Positions 51,340 to 60,220 are shown, numbered from the stretch's first letter. The stretch is DNA of 64,000 nt from Mycobacterium rhizamassiliense (GCF_900157375.1 NZ_LT721901.1:5650970-5714969), one strand, 5' to 3'. The notes: generated by a model not told the origin, from the letters alone. Program-made: numbers and translations.

Positions 51340-52506
51340 TCAGCTTACGGTCACAATCGGCGAACCGCTCGCTGTTGTTTCAGGACCGTGATCGCTGTCC
51401 ATCTCCGAGGCAATGCGCATGGCCTCCTCGATCAGCGTCTCGACGATCTGGGCCTCGGGCACCGTCTTGATCACCTCGCCACGCACGAAGATCTGGCCCT
51501 TGCCGTTGCCGGACGCGACGCCCAGGTCGGCTTCGCGGGCCTCGCCCGGACCGTTCACGACGCAGCCCATCACGGCGACCCGCAGCGGCACATCGAGGCC
51601 GTCGAGGCCGGCGGAGACGGCGTTGGCCAGGGTGTAGACGTCGACCTGCGCACGGCCGCACGACGGGCAGGACACGATCTCCAGCCCGCGCGGCCGCAGG
51701 TTCAGCGATTCGAGGATCTGGATGCCGACCTTGACTTCCTCGACCGGCGGCGCCGACAGCGACACCCGAATGGTGTCGCCGATGCCGCGCGACAGCAGCG
51801 CGCCGAAGGCGACCGCGGACTTGATGGTGCCCTGGAACGCGGGCCCAGCCTCGGTGACGCCGAGGTGCAGCGGGTAGTCGCACTGCGCGGCCAGTTGCTC
51901 GTAGGCGGCGACCATCACGACGGGGTCGTTGTGCTTGACGCTGATCTTGATGTCGCCGAAGCCGTGCTCCTCGAACAGCGAGGCCTCCCACAGCGCCGAC
52001 TCGACCAGCGCCTCGGGCGTGGCCTTGCCGTACTTCTCCATGAACCGCTTGTCCAGCGAGCCGGCGTTGACGCCGATGCGGATCGGGATGCCCGCGGCGC
52101 CCGCGGCCTTGGCCACCTCGCCGACCCGGCCGTCGAATTCCTTGATGTTGCCCGGATTCACCCGCACCGCAGCACATCCCGCGTCGATCGCGGCGAAGAT
52201 GTACTTCGGCTGGAAGTGGATGTCGGCGATCACCGGGATCTGGCTGTGCCGGGCGATCTCGCCCAGCGCGTCGGCGTCCTCCTGACGCGGGCAGGCCACC
52301 CGGACGATGTCGCAGCCCGCGGCCGTCAGCTCGGCGATCTGCTGCAGCGTCGTATTGACGTCGTGGGTTTTGGTGGTGCACATCGACTGCACCGAGATCG
52401 GGGAGTCGCTGCCGATCCCGACGTCGCGGACCATCAACTGGCGCGTTTTACGCCGGGGCGCAAGCGTGGGTGGCGGGGCCTGCGGCATGCCCAAGCCAAT
52501 GTCCAC
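51340..52506 (-). CDS. ispG: 4-hydroxy-3-methylbut-2-en-1-yl diphosphate synthase IspG (GcpE)
   Basis: The 388-residue [4Fe-4S] enzyme catalyses the sixth step of the MEP isoprenoid pathway. VRVNPGNIKEFDGRV, SVKHNDPVVM and the cluster ligands SCPSCGR and VMGCVVNGPGEA are present. I take the GTG at 52506, with AGGAA nine bases upstream; a TTG at 52515 is in frame but sits on the ribosome-binding site. Dxr of the same pathway is two genes upstream, with rip1 in between, as in M. tuberculosis. Confidence 0.95.
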   Translation of the reverse strand: MDIGLGMPQAPPPTLAPRRKTRQLMVRDVGIGSDSPISVQSMCTTKTHDVNTTLQQIAELTAAGCDIVRVACPRQEDADALGEIARHSQIPVIADIHFQPKYIFAAIDAGCAAVRVNPGNIKEFDGRVGEVAKAAGAAGIPIRIGVNAGSLDKRFMEKYGKATPEALVESALWEASLFEEHGFGDIKISVKHNDPVVMVAAYEQLAAQCDYPLHLGVTEAGPAFQGTIKSAVAFGALLSRGIGDTIRVSLSAPPVEEVKVGIQILESLNLRPRGLEIVSCPSCGRAQVDVYTLANAVSAGLDGLDVPLRVAVMGCVVNGPGEAREADLGVASGNGKGQIFVRGEVIKTVPEAQIVETLIEEAMRIASEMDSDHGPETTASGSPIVTVS

Positions 52507-52527
52507 TGTTTTCAATTCCTTCGGTAG

Positions 52528-53739
52528 TTACTGGAAGAGCCGGATCGGGTTGACCAGATCGGCGGTCACCGTCAGCAGCATGTACCCCACCACGAATACC
52601 AGCACCACGTAGGTCGCCGGCATCAGCTTGAGATAGTTCACCGGCGCCGCCGCGACCAGTCCGCGGGTGGACCGGATGACGTTGCGGATCTTCTCGAACA
52701 CCGCGATGGCGATGTGGCCGCCGTCGAACGGCAGCAGCGGCACCAGGTTGATCGCCCCCAGGATGAGGTTCAGCTGGGCCAGGAAGAACCAGAACGCCAC
52801 CCACAGCCCGTGGTCGACGGTGTCGCCACCGATGATGCTGGCCCCGACGACGCTGATCGGGGTCTGCGGGTCGCGCTGCCCGCCGCCGATGGCGTGCACC
52901 AGCGCGCCGACCTTCGACGGGATGGCCATCAGCGCCTTGCCCACCTCGACGGTCAGGTCGCCGGTGAAGGTGAAGGTGGCGGGGACGGCCGACAGCACGC
53001 CGTAGTGGGTGGGACCCGCGTGGACGGGCGCGACGCCGATGGCGCCGACGGTGGACGGCTGGTTCTGGTCGCCCTGGCCGTTCGCGCCGTAGCGCTGGGT
53101 GGGCGTGACGTCGACGTAGGTGGTGATCGAGGAGCCGTTGCGCTGCACGACGACCGGGACGGTGCCGTGCGACTTGCGCACCGCGGCGGCCATGTCCTCG
53201 AAGGTGGACACCGGGGTGTCACCGACCTTGACGACGACGTCGCCGGGGCGAATGCCGGCCGACGCGGCCGGGCCCGGGCCGGTGCAGGTCCCGAACTTGC
53301 CCGGCGCGATTTCGGCTGGGGCGCAAGCGGTTTCGCCGACCAGGGCCTGGGTGGGCGGGTGCAGGTTGGGCAGCCCCCAGATCAGGGCGATGGCGTAGAG
53401 CAACACCATGCAAATGATGAAGTTCATGCCGGGCCCGGCGAACAGCACCGCGACGCGCTTCCACGTCTTCTGCTTGAACATGGCCCGCTCGCCCTCGTCG
53501 GGCGCCAGGTCCTCGACGGGCGTCATCCCGGCGATGTCGCAGAATCCGCCCAACGGGATGGCCTTGAAGCCGTACTGGGTCTCGCCGCGCCGGGTGGACC
53601 ACAGCGTGGGACCGAACCCGACGAAGTAGCGGCGCACCTTCATGCCGGTCGCGCGGGCGACCCACATGTGCCCGCACTCGTGCAGCGCCACCGAGACCAA
53701 GATGGCGAGCGCGAACATCGCAATGCCGATAGCGAACAT
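52528..53739 (-). CDS. rip1: Site-2 intramembrane metalloprotease Rip1
   Basis: A 403-residue site-2 protease homologue. TM1 holds the zinc motif HECGH (HExxH, near residue 20), a PDZ domain lies in the middle (PGDVVVKVGDTPVSTFEDMA), and LVPLLPFDGGH in the third helix supplies the Asp ligand. In M. tuberculosis Rip1 cleaves anti-sigma factors (RskA, RslA, RsmA) and so controls SigK, among others. SigK is the likely driver of the mpt83/mpt70 locus 1.4 kb away. Confidence 0.95.
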   Translation of the reverse strand: MFAIGIAMFALAILVSVALHECGHMWVARATGMKVRRYFVGFGPTLWSTRRGETQYGFKAIPLGGFCDIAGMTPVEDLAPDEGERAMFKQKTWKRVAVLFAGPGMNFIICMVLLYAIALIWGLPNLHPPTQALVGETACAPAEIAPGKFGTCTGPGPAASAGIRPGDVVVKVGDTPVSTFEDMAAAVRKSHGTVPVVVQRNGSSITTYVDVTPTQRYGANGQGDQNQPSTVGAIGVAPVHAGPTHYGVLSAVPATFTFTGDLTVEVGKALMAIPSKVGALVHAIGGGQRDPQTPISVVGASIIGGDTVDHGLWVAFWFFLAQLNLILGAINLVPLLPFDGGHIAIAVFEKIRNVIRSTRGLVAAAPVNYLKLMPATYVVLVFVVGYMLLTVTADLVNPIRLFQ

Positions 53740-53791
53740 CAGGCGCTAGGACCTTTCTAAGACCATTTCAAAACTTCTGCGGAGTCCTTCT

Positions 53792-54976
53792 TCAGACCCC
53801 CGCGGGGCTCGCGGCTCGCACGGCTCGTTGTGCTCGCTCACGCGCCCAGCGCTGCGCGTCTAGTACGTCATCCACGGTAGCGGGTAAAACGGCCCATTGG
53901 TCTGCGGCGTGCAGCACGTCGGCGATTGTTCTGACGATCGCTCCGAACTTGATCCGCCCCTCCAGGAACGCCGCGGCGGCCTCCTCATTCGCGGCGTTGT
54001 ACACCGCCGTCATGCAGCCGCCGGTCTCCCCGGCCCGCCGCGCCAGCTCCACTGCGGGGAAAACAGCGGCGTCCAGCGGCTCGAATTCCCAGGTAGAAGC
54101 GGTGCTGAAGTCGCAGGCCGCCGCCGCGGCGGGCACCCGCCGCGGCCAGCCCAGCGCCAGCGAGATGGGCAGCTTCATGTCCGGCGGGCTGGCCTGCGCG
54201 ATCGTCGACCCATCGGTAAACGTGACCATCGAATGAACAATCGACTGCGGGTGCACCACCACGTCGATGCGGTCGTAGGGAACGCCGAACAGCAGGTGCG
54301 TCTCGATGAGCTCGAGACCCTTGTTGACCAGCGACGCCGAGTTCAGCGTGTTCATCGGCCCCATCGACCAGGTCGGATGGGCGCCGGCCTGCGCGGGCGT
54401 GACGGCCTCCAGGTCGGCGGCGGTCCAGCCGCGGAACGGCCCCCCGGAGGCGGTCAGCACCAGCTTCGCGACCTCGTCGGGGGCGCCGCCGCGCAGGCAC
54501 TGCGCCAGCGCGGAGTGCTCGGAATCCACCGGCACGATCTGGCCCGGCCGCGCGGCCTTCAGGACCAGCGGACCGCCGGCGATCAGCGATTCCTTGTTCG
54601 CCAGCGCCAGCCGCGCACCCGATTTCAGTGCCGCCAGGGTCGGTCGCAGGCCCAGCGCTCCGACCAGGGCATTCAGCACGACGTCGGCCTCGGTTTCCTC
54701 GACCAGCCGGGTGACCGCGTCGGGGCCGCGCAGCGGCACGTCCCCGAGCAGCGCGGCCGCGCGCTCGTCGGCGACGGCGACGTTGGTCACGCCGGTCTCG
54801 GCGCGCTGCCGTCGCAGTGTCTCCGGGTTTGCCCCGCCGGCGGCCAGCCCGACCACTTCGAAGCGGTCGGGGTTTTCGGCGATGACGTCGAGCGCCTGGG
54901 TGCCGATGGAGCCGGTGCTGCCCAAGACCAGCACGCGCAGGCGGCCGGTGGCATCGGTGGTCGTCGGGCTGGTCAC
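53792..54976 (-). CDS. dxr: 1-deoxy-D-xylulose 5-phosphate reductoisomerase
   Basis: The 394-residue enzyme makes 2-C-methyl-D-erythritol 4-phosphate, the committed MEP-pathway step and the fosmidomycin target. LGSTGSIGTQALDV binds NADPH; PVDSEHSALAQ, TASGGPFRGW and WSMGPMNTLNSASLVNKGLE carry the substrate and metal residues. The GTG at 54976 matches the N-terminus of the M. tuberculosis protein; the ATG upstream at 55066 would add an unrelated extension. Confidence 0.95.
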   Translation of the reverse strand: MTSPTTTDATGRLRVLVLGSTGSIGTQALDVIAENPDRFEVVGLAAGGANPETLRRQRAETGVTNVAVADERAAALLGDVPLRGPDAVTRLVEETEADVVLNALVGALGLRPTLAALKSGARLALANKESLIAGGPLVLKAARPGQIVPVDSEHSALAQCLRGGAPDEVAKLVLTASGGPFRGWTAADLEAVTPAQAGAHPTWSMGPMNTLNSASLVNKGLELIETHLLFGVPYDRIDVVVHPQSIVHSMVTFTDGSTIAQASPPDMKLPISLALGWPRRVPAAAAACDFSTASTWEFEPLDAAVFPAVELARRAGETGGCMTAVYNAANEEAAAAFLEGRIKFGAIVRTIADVLHAADQWAVLPATVDDVLDAQRWARERAQRAVRAASPAGV

Positions 54977-55062
54977 CCATCCATTGTGCCGTTTCGGCGC
55001 GCCGACGTCGCACCCCTGCGTCGAGTTTTCGGGAGACGCCGAAAATGAAGGACCCTCGGACC

Positions 55063-55089
55063 CCATCCGTGACCGGTGTCACTCCGAAT
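55063..55089 (+). promoter_or_regulatory. SigK-like promoter of mpt83
   Basis: CCATCC (55063-55068), a 15-base spacer, then CCGAAT (55084-55089): this agrees with the SigK promoter I recall from M. tuberculosis (CCATCC and CCGAAT boxes). It leaves a leader of about 53 bases before the mpt83 ATG. The other two plus-strand genes of the locus carry the same arrangement. Confidence 0.7.
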
Positions 55090-55148
55090 CACTGCTGTCC
55101 AACCGGAACGACGGCGGCAGGCCGTGGGTAGCAAAGGAATCGAAATTC

Positions 55149-55817
55149 ATGACGAATGTGCAGGCCAAGACACTTGCGGCGACGAGCCTCGCCGCAATCG
55201 CGATCGTGGGCTTCTCGGGGTGTTCGAGCAACAAGCCCGCCGCTCAGAGCACCACCAGCGCGACACCGACGAGCAGCATGGCGGCACCGGCCATGACGTC
55301 CGCACCGGCGGATCCGGCCGCGGACCTCATCGGGTCCGGGTGCTCGGCCTACGCCGGGCAGAATCCCAGCGGCCCCGGGTCGGTGGCCGGGATGGCGCAG
55401 GACCCGGTCGCGACGGCGGCGTCGAACAACCCGATGCTGACCACCCTGACCTCCGCGCTATCGGGCAAGCTGAACCCGAACGTGAACCTCGTCGACACCC
55501 TGAACAACGGGCAGTACACCGTGTTCGCCCCGACCGACGCCGCGTTCGGCAAACTTCCGCCGGCCACCGTCGACAAACTCAAGACGGATGCGCCGCTGCT
55601 CAAAAGCATCCTGACCTACCACGTGGTGCAGGGCCAGTTGAGTCCGGCCAAAGTCGACGGCACCCACGCGACCCTTCAGGGCGCCAACTCAACGGTGACC
55701 GGTCAGGGAAATGACCTCAAGGTCAACGATGCGGGCTTGGTGTGCGGCGGGGTGCACACCGCGAACGCGACCGTGTACATGATCGACACGGTGCTGATGC
55801 CCCCTCCGGCTCAGTAG
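55149..55817 (+). CDS. mpt83: Lipoprotein antigen MPT83 (fasciclin domain)
   Basis: A 222-residue surface lipoprotein: signal peptide with lipobox GFSGC (Cys near 24), a Thr/Ser/Ala/Pro-rich linker likely to be glycosylated, and one FAS1 domain (about 85-220) with NPNVNLVDTLNNGQYTVFAP and LKSILTYHVVQGQLSP. It is a mycobacterial adhesin and immunogen. The FAS1 part is closely similar to that of MPT70 downstream, so the two are tandem paralogues. Expression in M. tuberculosis depends on SigK. Confidence 0.93.
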   Translation: MTNVQAKTLAATSLAAIAIVGFSGCSSNKPAAQSTTSATPTSSMAAPAMTSAPADPAADLIGSGCSAYAGQNPSGPGSVAGMAQDPVATAASNNPMLTTLTSALSGKLNPNVNLVDTLNNGQYTVFAPTDAAFGKLPPATVDKLKTDAPLLKSILTYHVVQGQLSPAKVDGTHATLQGANSTVTGQGNDLKVNDAGLVCGGVHTANATVYMIDTVLMPPPAQ

Positions 55818-55830
55818 CGTTCACCGCACC

Positions 55831-55870
55831 CACGGCAGGGCAGCCCGCTGCGGCGGGTTGTCCTGCCGTG
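55831..55870 (+). terminator. Strong hairpin terminator after mpt83
   Basis: CACGGCAGG-GCAGCCCGC and GCGGGTTGT-CCTGCCGTG form an 18-bp stem (two G-T pairs) around a TGCG loop, 13 bases after the mpt83 stop. A pyrimidine-rich tail (CTTTCTTCCAGTTCTTTCTC) follows. It isolates mpt83 from dipZ, which has its own promoter-like sequence. Confidence 0.75.
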
Positions 55871-55915
55871 CTTTCTTCCAGTTCTTTCTCGGCCGGAAAG
55901 CTCTGCGGGTCTTAC

Positions 55916-55942
55916 CAATCCACGACGCCGGTAGCGACGAAT
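55916..55942 (+). promoter_or_regulatory. SigK-like promoter of dipZ (near-leaderless)
   Basis: CAATCC (55916-55921), 15 bases, ACGAAT (55937-55942). Each box differs by one base from the mpt83 promoter and the spacing is equal. The predicted transcription start falls about at the dipZ ATG (55950), so the mRNA would be leaderless, and no Shine-Dalgarno is visible. Confidence 0.55.
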
Positions 55943-55949
55943 ACGTGAC

Positions 55950-57689
55950 ATGTTGACACTTGCTCTGGTCGGCTTCCTCGGAGGCCTGATCACCGGAATC
56001 TCCCCGTGCATCCTGCCGGTGCTGCCGGTGATCTTCTTCTCGGGAACCCAAGGCGAAACCGCCACGGCGGTAACAGAACCCGACGGCGCCGTGGCGGTCA
56101 AGCCCAAACGCCGACTAGCCGCGACCTCGCGCCCCTACCGGGTTATCGGCGGACTGGTCCTCAGCTTCAGCGTGGTAACCCTGCTCGGCTCGGCCGTGCT
56201 GTCGGCGCTGCACCTCCCCCAAGACGCCATCCGCTGGGTGGCACTGGTCGCCTTGGTGGCGATTGGAATCGGCCTCATCTTTCCCGGATTCGAGCAACTC
56301 CTGGAGCGGCCGTTCTCCCGCATCCCACAAAAGCAAATCACAACTCGCGGAAACGGTTTCGGACTCGGTCTGGCGCTGGGCGTACTGTACGTCCCATGCG
56401 CGGGCCCCGTCCTGGCCGCGATCGTCGTCGCCGGAGCCACCTCCGCCATCAGCTTCGGCATTGTCGTACTCACCGGCGCGTTCGCGCTCGGCGCCGCGCT
56501 GCCGCTGCTGTTCTTCGCGGTGGCCGGCCAGCGGGTGGCTGAGCGCGTCAAGGCTTTTCGGCGCCGACAGCGCGAGATTCGAATCGCAGCCGGACTGGTC
56601 ACGATACTGCTCGCGGTTGCGCTGGTGTTCAATCTGCCGGCGAAGCTGCAGCGAGCGATCCCCGACTACACTGCGTCGCTGCAGCAGAAAATCGGCGGCT
56701 CCGACACGATCCGGCAGAAGCTGAATCTCGGCGGCATCGTCAACGACCAGAATGCGCAGCTGTCGAACTGCAGCAACGGAGCGTCGAAGCTCGAAAACTG
56801 CGGCCCCGCACCGGATATCAAGGGCATCGCGGCGTGGCTGAACACGCCGGAGGGCAAGCCGATTGCCCTGAATGCGTTGCGCGGCAAAGTCGTGTTGATC
56901 GATTTCTGGGCCTACTCCTGCATCAACTGCCAACGCGCCATCCCGCACGTCGTCGGGTGGTACCACGGCTACCACGACAGTGGCTTCGACGTCATTGGCG
57001 TGCACACCCCCGAGTACGCCTTCGAACAGGTGCCGGGCAACGTCGTTCACGGCGCGGCGGATCTGGGCATCACGTACCCGATTGCGCTGGACAACGGCTA
57101 CAGCACCTGGACGAACTACCGAAACCGGTACTGGCCGGCCGAGTATCTGATCGACGCCACCGGCACTGTCCGCCACATCAAGTTCGGCGAAGGCGACTAC
57201 GACGTCACGGAGAAACTGATCAGGCAGTTGCTCGTCGACGCGAAGCCGGATGTCAAGCTCCCACCACCCGTCGACGCGGCCGACACCACGCCGCAGCAGG
57301 GCCTCACGCCGGAGACGTATCTCGCCGTCGGGAAGATGGTGAATTACGGCGGTGGCGGCACGTATGACGAAGGGTCCGCGACGTTTGGGTATCCACCGGC
57401 CCTGAAGCCCAACAGCTTTGCGTTGACGGGGCCGTGGTCGCTGGACTACCAGGGCGCGACGGCCGGCGACAACTCGGCCATCAAGCTGAACTACCAAGCC
57501 AAAAACGTGTACATCGTCGCCGGCGGAACCGGGACCGTCACGGTGTTGCGCAACGGAAAGTCAACGACGGTGCCGATCAGCGGACCGCCGACCTCCCATC
57601 AGATCGTCGCCGACGATCAAGTGGCCCCAGGAACATTAGAGGTCCGGCCGAGCAAGGGTTTGCAGGTGTTTTCCTTCACCTACGGCTAA
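55950..57689 (+). CDS. dipZ: Membrane thiol-disulfide protein DipZ (CcdA-TlpA-CBM fusion)
   Basis: The 579-residue protein has three parts: a CcdA-like membrane domain (about 1-240; ISPCILPVLPVIFF and VLYVPCAGPVLAAI carry the redox Cys), an extracytoplasmic thioredoxin/TlpA domain (about 290-430; FWAYSCINCQRAIPHV, CxxC), and a C-terminal beta-sandwich domain (about 450-579). It should carry reducing power from cytosolic thioredoxin across the membrane. It sits between mpt83 and mpt70, next to a second CcdA and MPT53, so this is a secreted-protein redox locus. Confidence 0.93.
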   Translation: MLTLALVGFLGGLITGISPCILPVLPVIFFSGTQGETATAVTEPDGAVAVKPKRRLAATSRPYRVIGGLVLSFSVVTLLGSAVLSALHLPQDAIRWVALVALVAIGIGLIFPGFEQLLERPFSRIPQKQITTRGNGFGLGLALGVLYVPCAGPVLAAIVVAGATSAISFGIVVLTGAFALGAALPLLFFAVAGQRVAERVKAFRRRQREIRIAAGLVTILLAVALVFNLPAKLQRAIPDYTASLQQKIGGSDTIRQKLNLGGIVNDQNAQLSNCSNGASKLENCGPAPDIKGIAAWLNTPEGKPIALNALRGKVVLIDFWAYSCINCQRAIPHVVGWYHGYHDSGFDVIGVHTPEYAFEQVPGNVVHGAADLGITYPIALDNGYSTWTNYRNRYWPAEYLIDATGTVRHIKFGEGDYDVTEKLIRQLLVDAKPDVKLPPPVDAADTTPQQGLTPETYLAVGKMVNYGGGGTYDEGSATFGYPPALKPNSFALTGPWSLDYQGATAGDNSAIKLNYQAKNVYIVAGGTGTVTVLRNGKSTTVPISGPPTSHQIVADDQVAPGTLEVRPSKGLQVFSFTYG

Positions 57690-57703
57690 TTCGCCGTGGC
57701 GAC

Positions 57704-57730
57704 CAGTCCAACGACGGGGCGGCTCCGAAC
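57704..57730 (+). promoter_or_regulatory. SigK-like promoter of mpt70
   Basis: CAGTCC (57704-57709), 15 bases, CCGAAC (57725-57730): again the same two boxes and spacer as at mpt83 and dipZ, with two and one mismatches. The leader would be about 57 bases to the ATG at 57794. Confidence 0.6.
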
Positions 57731-57793
57731 GACTGATGCAGGGGTTCAGCCAACGGGGGTGAACGATCCCGGCCTAACAAGGGAGCGATGGAT

Positions 57794-58375
57794 ATGAAAC
57801 GACACAGCAGAATTGCGGCAAGCGGTCTTGCGGCGGCCAGCATTTTCGGCCTCGGGGTAGCCGTGTCTCCGAATGCGATGGCGGCCGATCTGGTCGGCCC
57901 CGGGTGCGCGGATTACGCGGCAGCCAATCCCAGTGGCCCCGCCTCGGTGGACGGCATGTCGCAGGTTCCGGTCGCGGTGGCCGCGTCGAACAACCCCCAG
58001 CTCACCACGCTGACGTCGGCCCTGTCGGGCAAGCTCAACCCGGACGTGAACCTCGTCGACACGCTCAACAACGGTCAGTACACGGTGTTCGCACCGACCG
58101 ATGCCGCGTTCAGCAAGCTGCCCGAATCCACGATCGGCCAGCTGAAGACGAACGCATCCCTGCTGAAGAGCATCCTGACCTACCACGTGCTGCAGGGGCA
58201 GCTGAGCCCGGCTAAGGTCGACGGCGCCCACCCGACCCTGCAGGGCGCGAACGTGACGGTGACCGGCCAGGGCAACGCTCTCAAGGTGAACAACGCGAGT
58301 GTGGTCTGCGGTGGGGTGCCCACCGCGAACGCGACGGTGTACATGATCGACACCGTGCTGATGCCGCCGTCCTAG
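57794..58375 (+). CDS. mpt70: Secreted antigen MPT70 (fasciclin domain)
   Basis: A 193-residue secreted protein: a cleavable Sec signal (MKRHSRIAASGLAAAS, hydrophobic core, cleavage near NAMAADL), then a FAS1 domain with two Cys (GPGCADY, VVCGGVPTANATVYM) that probably form a disulfide. Unlike MPT83 it has no lipobox, so it is released. I use the ATG at 57794 (MK start as in M. tuberculosis, AGGGAG nine bases upstream); an in-frame ATG at 57788 is also possible. Confidence 0.93.
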   Translation: MKRHSRIAASGLAAASIFGLGVAVSPNAMAADLVGPGCADYAAANPSGPASVDGMSQVPVAVAASNNPQLTTLTSALSGKLNPDVNLVDTLNNGQYTVFAPTDAAFSKLPESTIGQLKTNASLLKSILTYHVLQGQLSPAKVDGAHPTLQGANVTVTGQGNALKVNNASVVCGGVPTANATVYMIDTVLMPPS

Positions 58376-58394
58376 TCGCACGAATCGCGGGGCA

Positions 58395-58436
58395 AGGCTG
58401 GCGTCCGACCGGACCCGACGTGTCGGTCGCCAGCCT
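58395..58436 (+). terminator. Hairpin after mpt70
   Basis: AGGCTGGCG (58395-58403) pairs with CGCCAGCCT (58428-58436), extended by an ACCG/CGGT match inside. It lies 20 bases after the stop. There is no T-run, as is common for actinobacterial hairpin terminators. Confidence 0.5.
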
Positions 58437-58514
58437 GCGCCTGCGCGGCCTGCGCGCAAGGTGGGTATGCCAGAATGTCGAGCAGAACGCCCATCCGATC
58501 CGAAGGGAACCGCC

Positions 58515-58769
58515 GTGGCCAGTACTGAGGTGGACCACTACAACGGTGTCGACCCCGCCGAGGTGCCGTCCGCAGCGTGGGGCTGGAGCAGGATCAACCT
58601 CCGCACCTGGCACGCCGTCGGGGTGTTCGGCGTCATCTTCTTGTTGGCGATGCTGCGCGGTAACCACGTCGGACACGTCGAGAACGCCTACCTGATCGGG
58701 TTTGCCGTCGTCACCCTCGCGGTCCTGGTGCGCGACTGGTGGGGCCGCCGCCGCGGCTGGCTCAAGTAG
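58515..58769 (+). CDS. Small two-helix membrane protein (Rv2876 counterpart)
   Basis: An 84-residue protein: about 35 soluble residues with WGWSRINLRTWH, then two hydrophobic helices (VGVFGVIFLLAML, YLIGFAVVTLAVLV) joined by a short loop (RGNHVGHVENA), and a basic end (WWGRRRGWLK). GTG 58515 is preferred because AAGGGAA stands upstream; an ATG at 58461 gives 102 residues. Function unknown; it lies in the thiol-redox/antigen locus. Confidence 0.75.
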   Translation: MASTEVDHYNGVDPAEVPSAAWGWSRINLRTWHAVGVFGVIFLLAMLRGNHVGHVENAYLIGFAVVTLAVLVRDWWGRRRGWLK

Positions 58770-58776
58770 CTATTCG

Positions 58777-59652
58777 CTAGCGCGTCCGGCCGCGCCGGCG
58801 CCGGGCCGCGGCATACGCGCCAATCAGCAAGACGGCCAACGCAATAACCCATGGCCAGAGGCCGTGCTGGTGCACCCAGCCGGCCAGCGTGCCCTGCAGG
58901 CGGCCGGCACCCAGGACCACCGCATCGCGCGGATCCGCATCGCCGCTCAGCAGGCGCAGCTCGTAGAGGCCGTAGTAGCCCACGTACAGCCCGACCGCTA
59001 CCAGCAGGACGCCGCCAATTCGGTTGACCAACGGCAAGATTCGGCGCAGCCGGTCGGCGAGCGCGGAACTGGCTGTGGCCGCGGCGATAGCCAGCACGCC
59101 GACCACCAGGGTCAGGCCCGCGACATAGGCCAGGTAGATCAGCACGCCGGTGGCAACCGAGCCGCGACGAAAGCCCGCGGCGGTGACCGCCAGGAACGGT
59201 GCGATGGTGCAGGACAGCGACGCGATCGCGTAGCTGACGCCGTAGGAGTACATGCCGAGTAGCCGGGACCGCTGCTTGGCCTTCGGCGCCCAGCGTGGGC
59301 CGAGCGCCCGGGGTGTCAGCGCCGACAGCTCCCTACCCGCGAGCAGCCAAATCCCAAGTGCGACAAGGAGAACACCGATCGCGGCTGTCACGTATGGGAG
59401 GTAGCGCTGCACCGTGCTGGCCGCCGAGATGGTCAGCGCCCCGAACACGCCGAAGACGGTCAGGAAGCCCAGCGCCATCCCCGCGGTGGCGCTCAGCGCA
59501 CGCCCGACCCCGCCGAGCGGACCGGCGCGTTCGTCCGGCCGCGCACCGCGCACCACCAGCAAAAGGTAGGCGGGCAGCATCGCGAACCCGCACGGGTTCA
59601 GGGCCGCGACCAGCCCGGCGGCGAAGGCCAAGCCGATGAGGCCCTGGTCCAC
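58777..59652 (-). CDS. CcdA-like cytochrome c biogenesis/thiol transport protein (Rv2877c counterpart)
   Basis: A 291-residue membrane protein with about six helices plus extra C-terminal ones. The two redox Cys stand in ALNPCGFAMLPAYLL and ASLSCTIAPFLAV. It carries reducing equivalents to extracytoplasmic thioredoxin-like proteins. The gene follows mpt53 on the same strand by four bases, so MPT53 is the likely partner. Confidence 0.9.
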   Translation of the reverse strand: MDQGLIGLAFAAGLVAALNPCGFAMLPAYLLLVVRGARPDERAGPLGGVGRALSATAGMALGFLTVFGVFGALTISAASTVQRYLPYVTAAIGVLLVALGIWLLAGRELSALTPRALGPRWAPKAKQRSRLLGMYSYGVSYAIASLSCTIAPFLAVTAAGFRRGSVATGVLIYLAYVAGLTLVVGVLAIAAATASSALADRLRRILPLVNRIGGVLLVAVGLYVGYYGLYELRLLSGDADPRDAVVLGAGRLQGTLAGWVHQHGLWPWVIALAVLLIGAYAAARRRRGRTR

Positions 59653-59656
59653 GAGG

Positions 59657-60160
59657 TCAGTGCGTCAGCGCGGCAACCCGGCCGGCCAGGTCCTGCTGTG
59701 ACATGGCCGAGGTGGGATTGTTGACGAACGTCGAGCTGCCGTCCGCCCGGTAGAACACGTACGCCGGCTGCCACGGCACGTTGTAGCGGGCCCAGATCGA
59801 GCCGTCGTCGTTGAGGTTGGTGAAGTTCAGGCCGTATTTGGACACGAAGCCCTGCTCGTCGGGGACGCTCGAATGCCCGGCGATGCCGACGAAGGTGACG
59901 CCGGGATTGGCCGCCGCGACCTGGGCGACGCCGGGGGCCTCGGCGTTGCAGAACGGGCAGAACGGAGCCCAGAACCACAGCACCGCAGGCTTGCCCTGCA
60001 GGGTGGCGCCGTTGAACGGCGCCCCGCTGATCGTGGTGCCGGTGAAATTCAGGCGGTCGTCGGCGGCCTGCGCGGGAGGCGGAGCGGCCAGCCCGAGGAT
60101 CAGGGCGGCGGCGCAGGCCGCGGCTGCGAACAACTTCAGCGGAGACAACAGGCGAGTCAT
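59657..60160 (-). CDS. mpt53: Secreted thioredoxin-like disulfide oxidoreductase MPT53 (DsbE-like)
   Basis: A 167-residue exported protein: Sec signal with cleavage near AQAADDRL, then a TlpA/DsbE-type thioredoxin fold with active site WAPFCPFCNAE and a cis-Pro in VPWQPAYVFY. In M. tuberculosis MPT53 oxidises secreted proteins. It is co-oriented with the CcdA-like gene that follows. Confidence 0.93.
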   Translation of the reverse strand: MTRLLSPLKLFAAAACAAALILGLAAPPPAQAADDRLNFTGTTISGAPFNGATLQGKPAVLWFWAPFCPFCNAEAPGVAQVAAANPGVTFVGIAGHSSVPDEQGFVSKYGLNFTNLNDDGSIWARYNVPWQPAYVFYRADGSSTFVNNPTSAMSQQDLAGRVAALTH

Positions 60161-60220
60161 GACGGCCCTTTCCTTCGTTGCTGGTGTTACCTCTTTAGAC
60201 GCATTACCCGCCGCCGCGGT

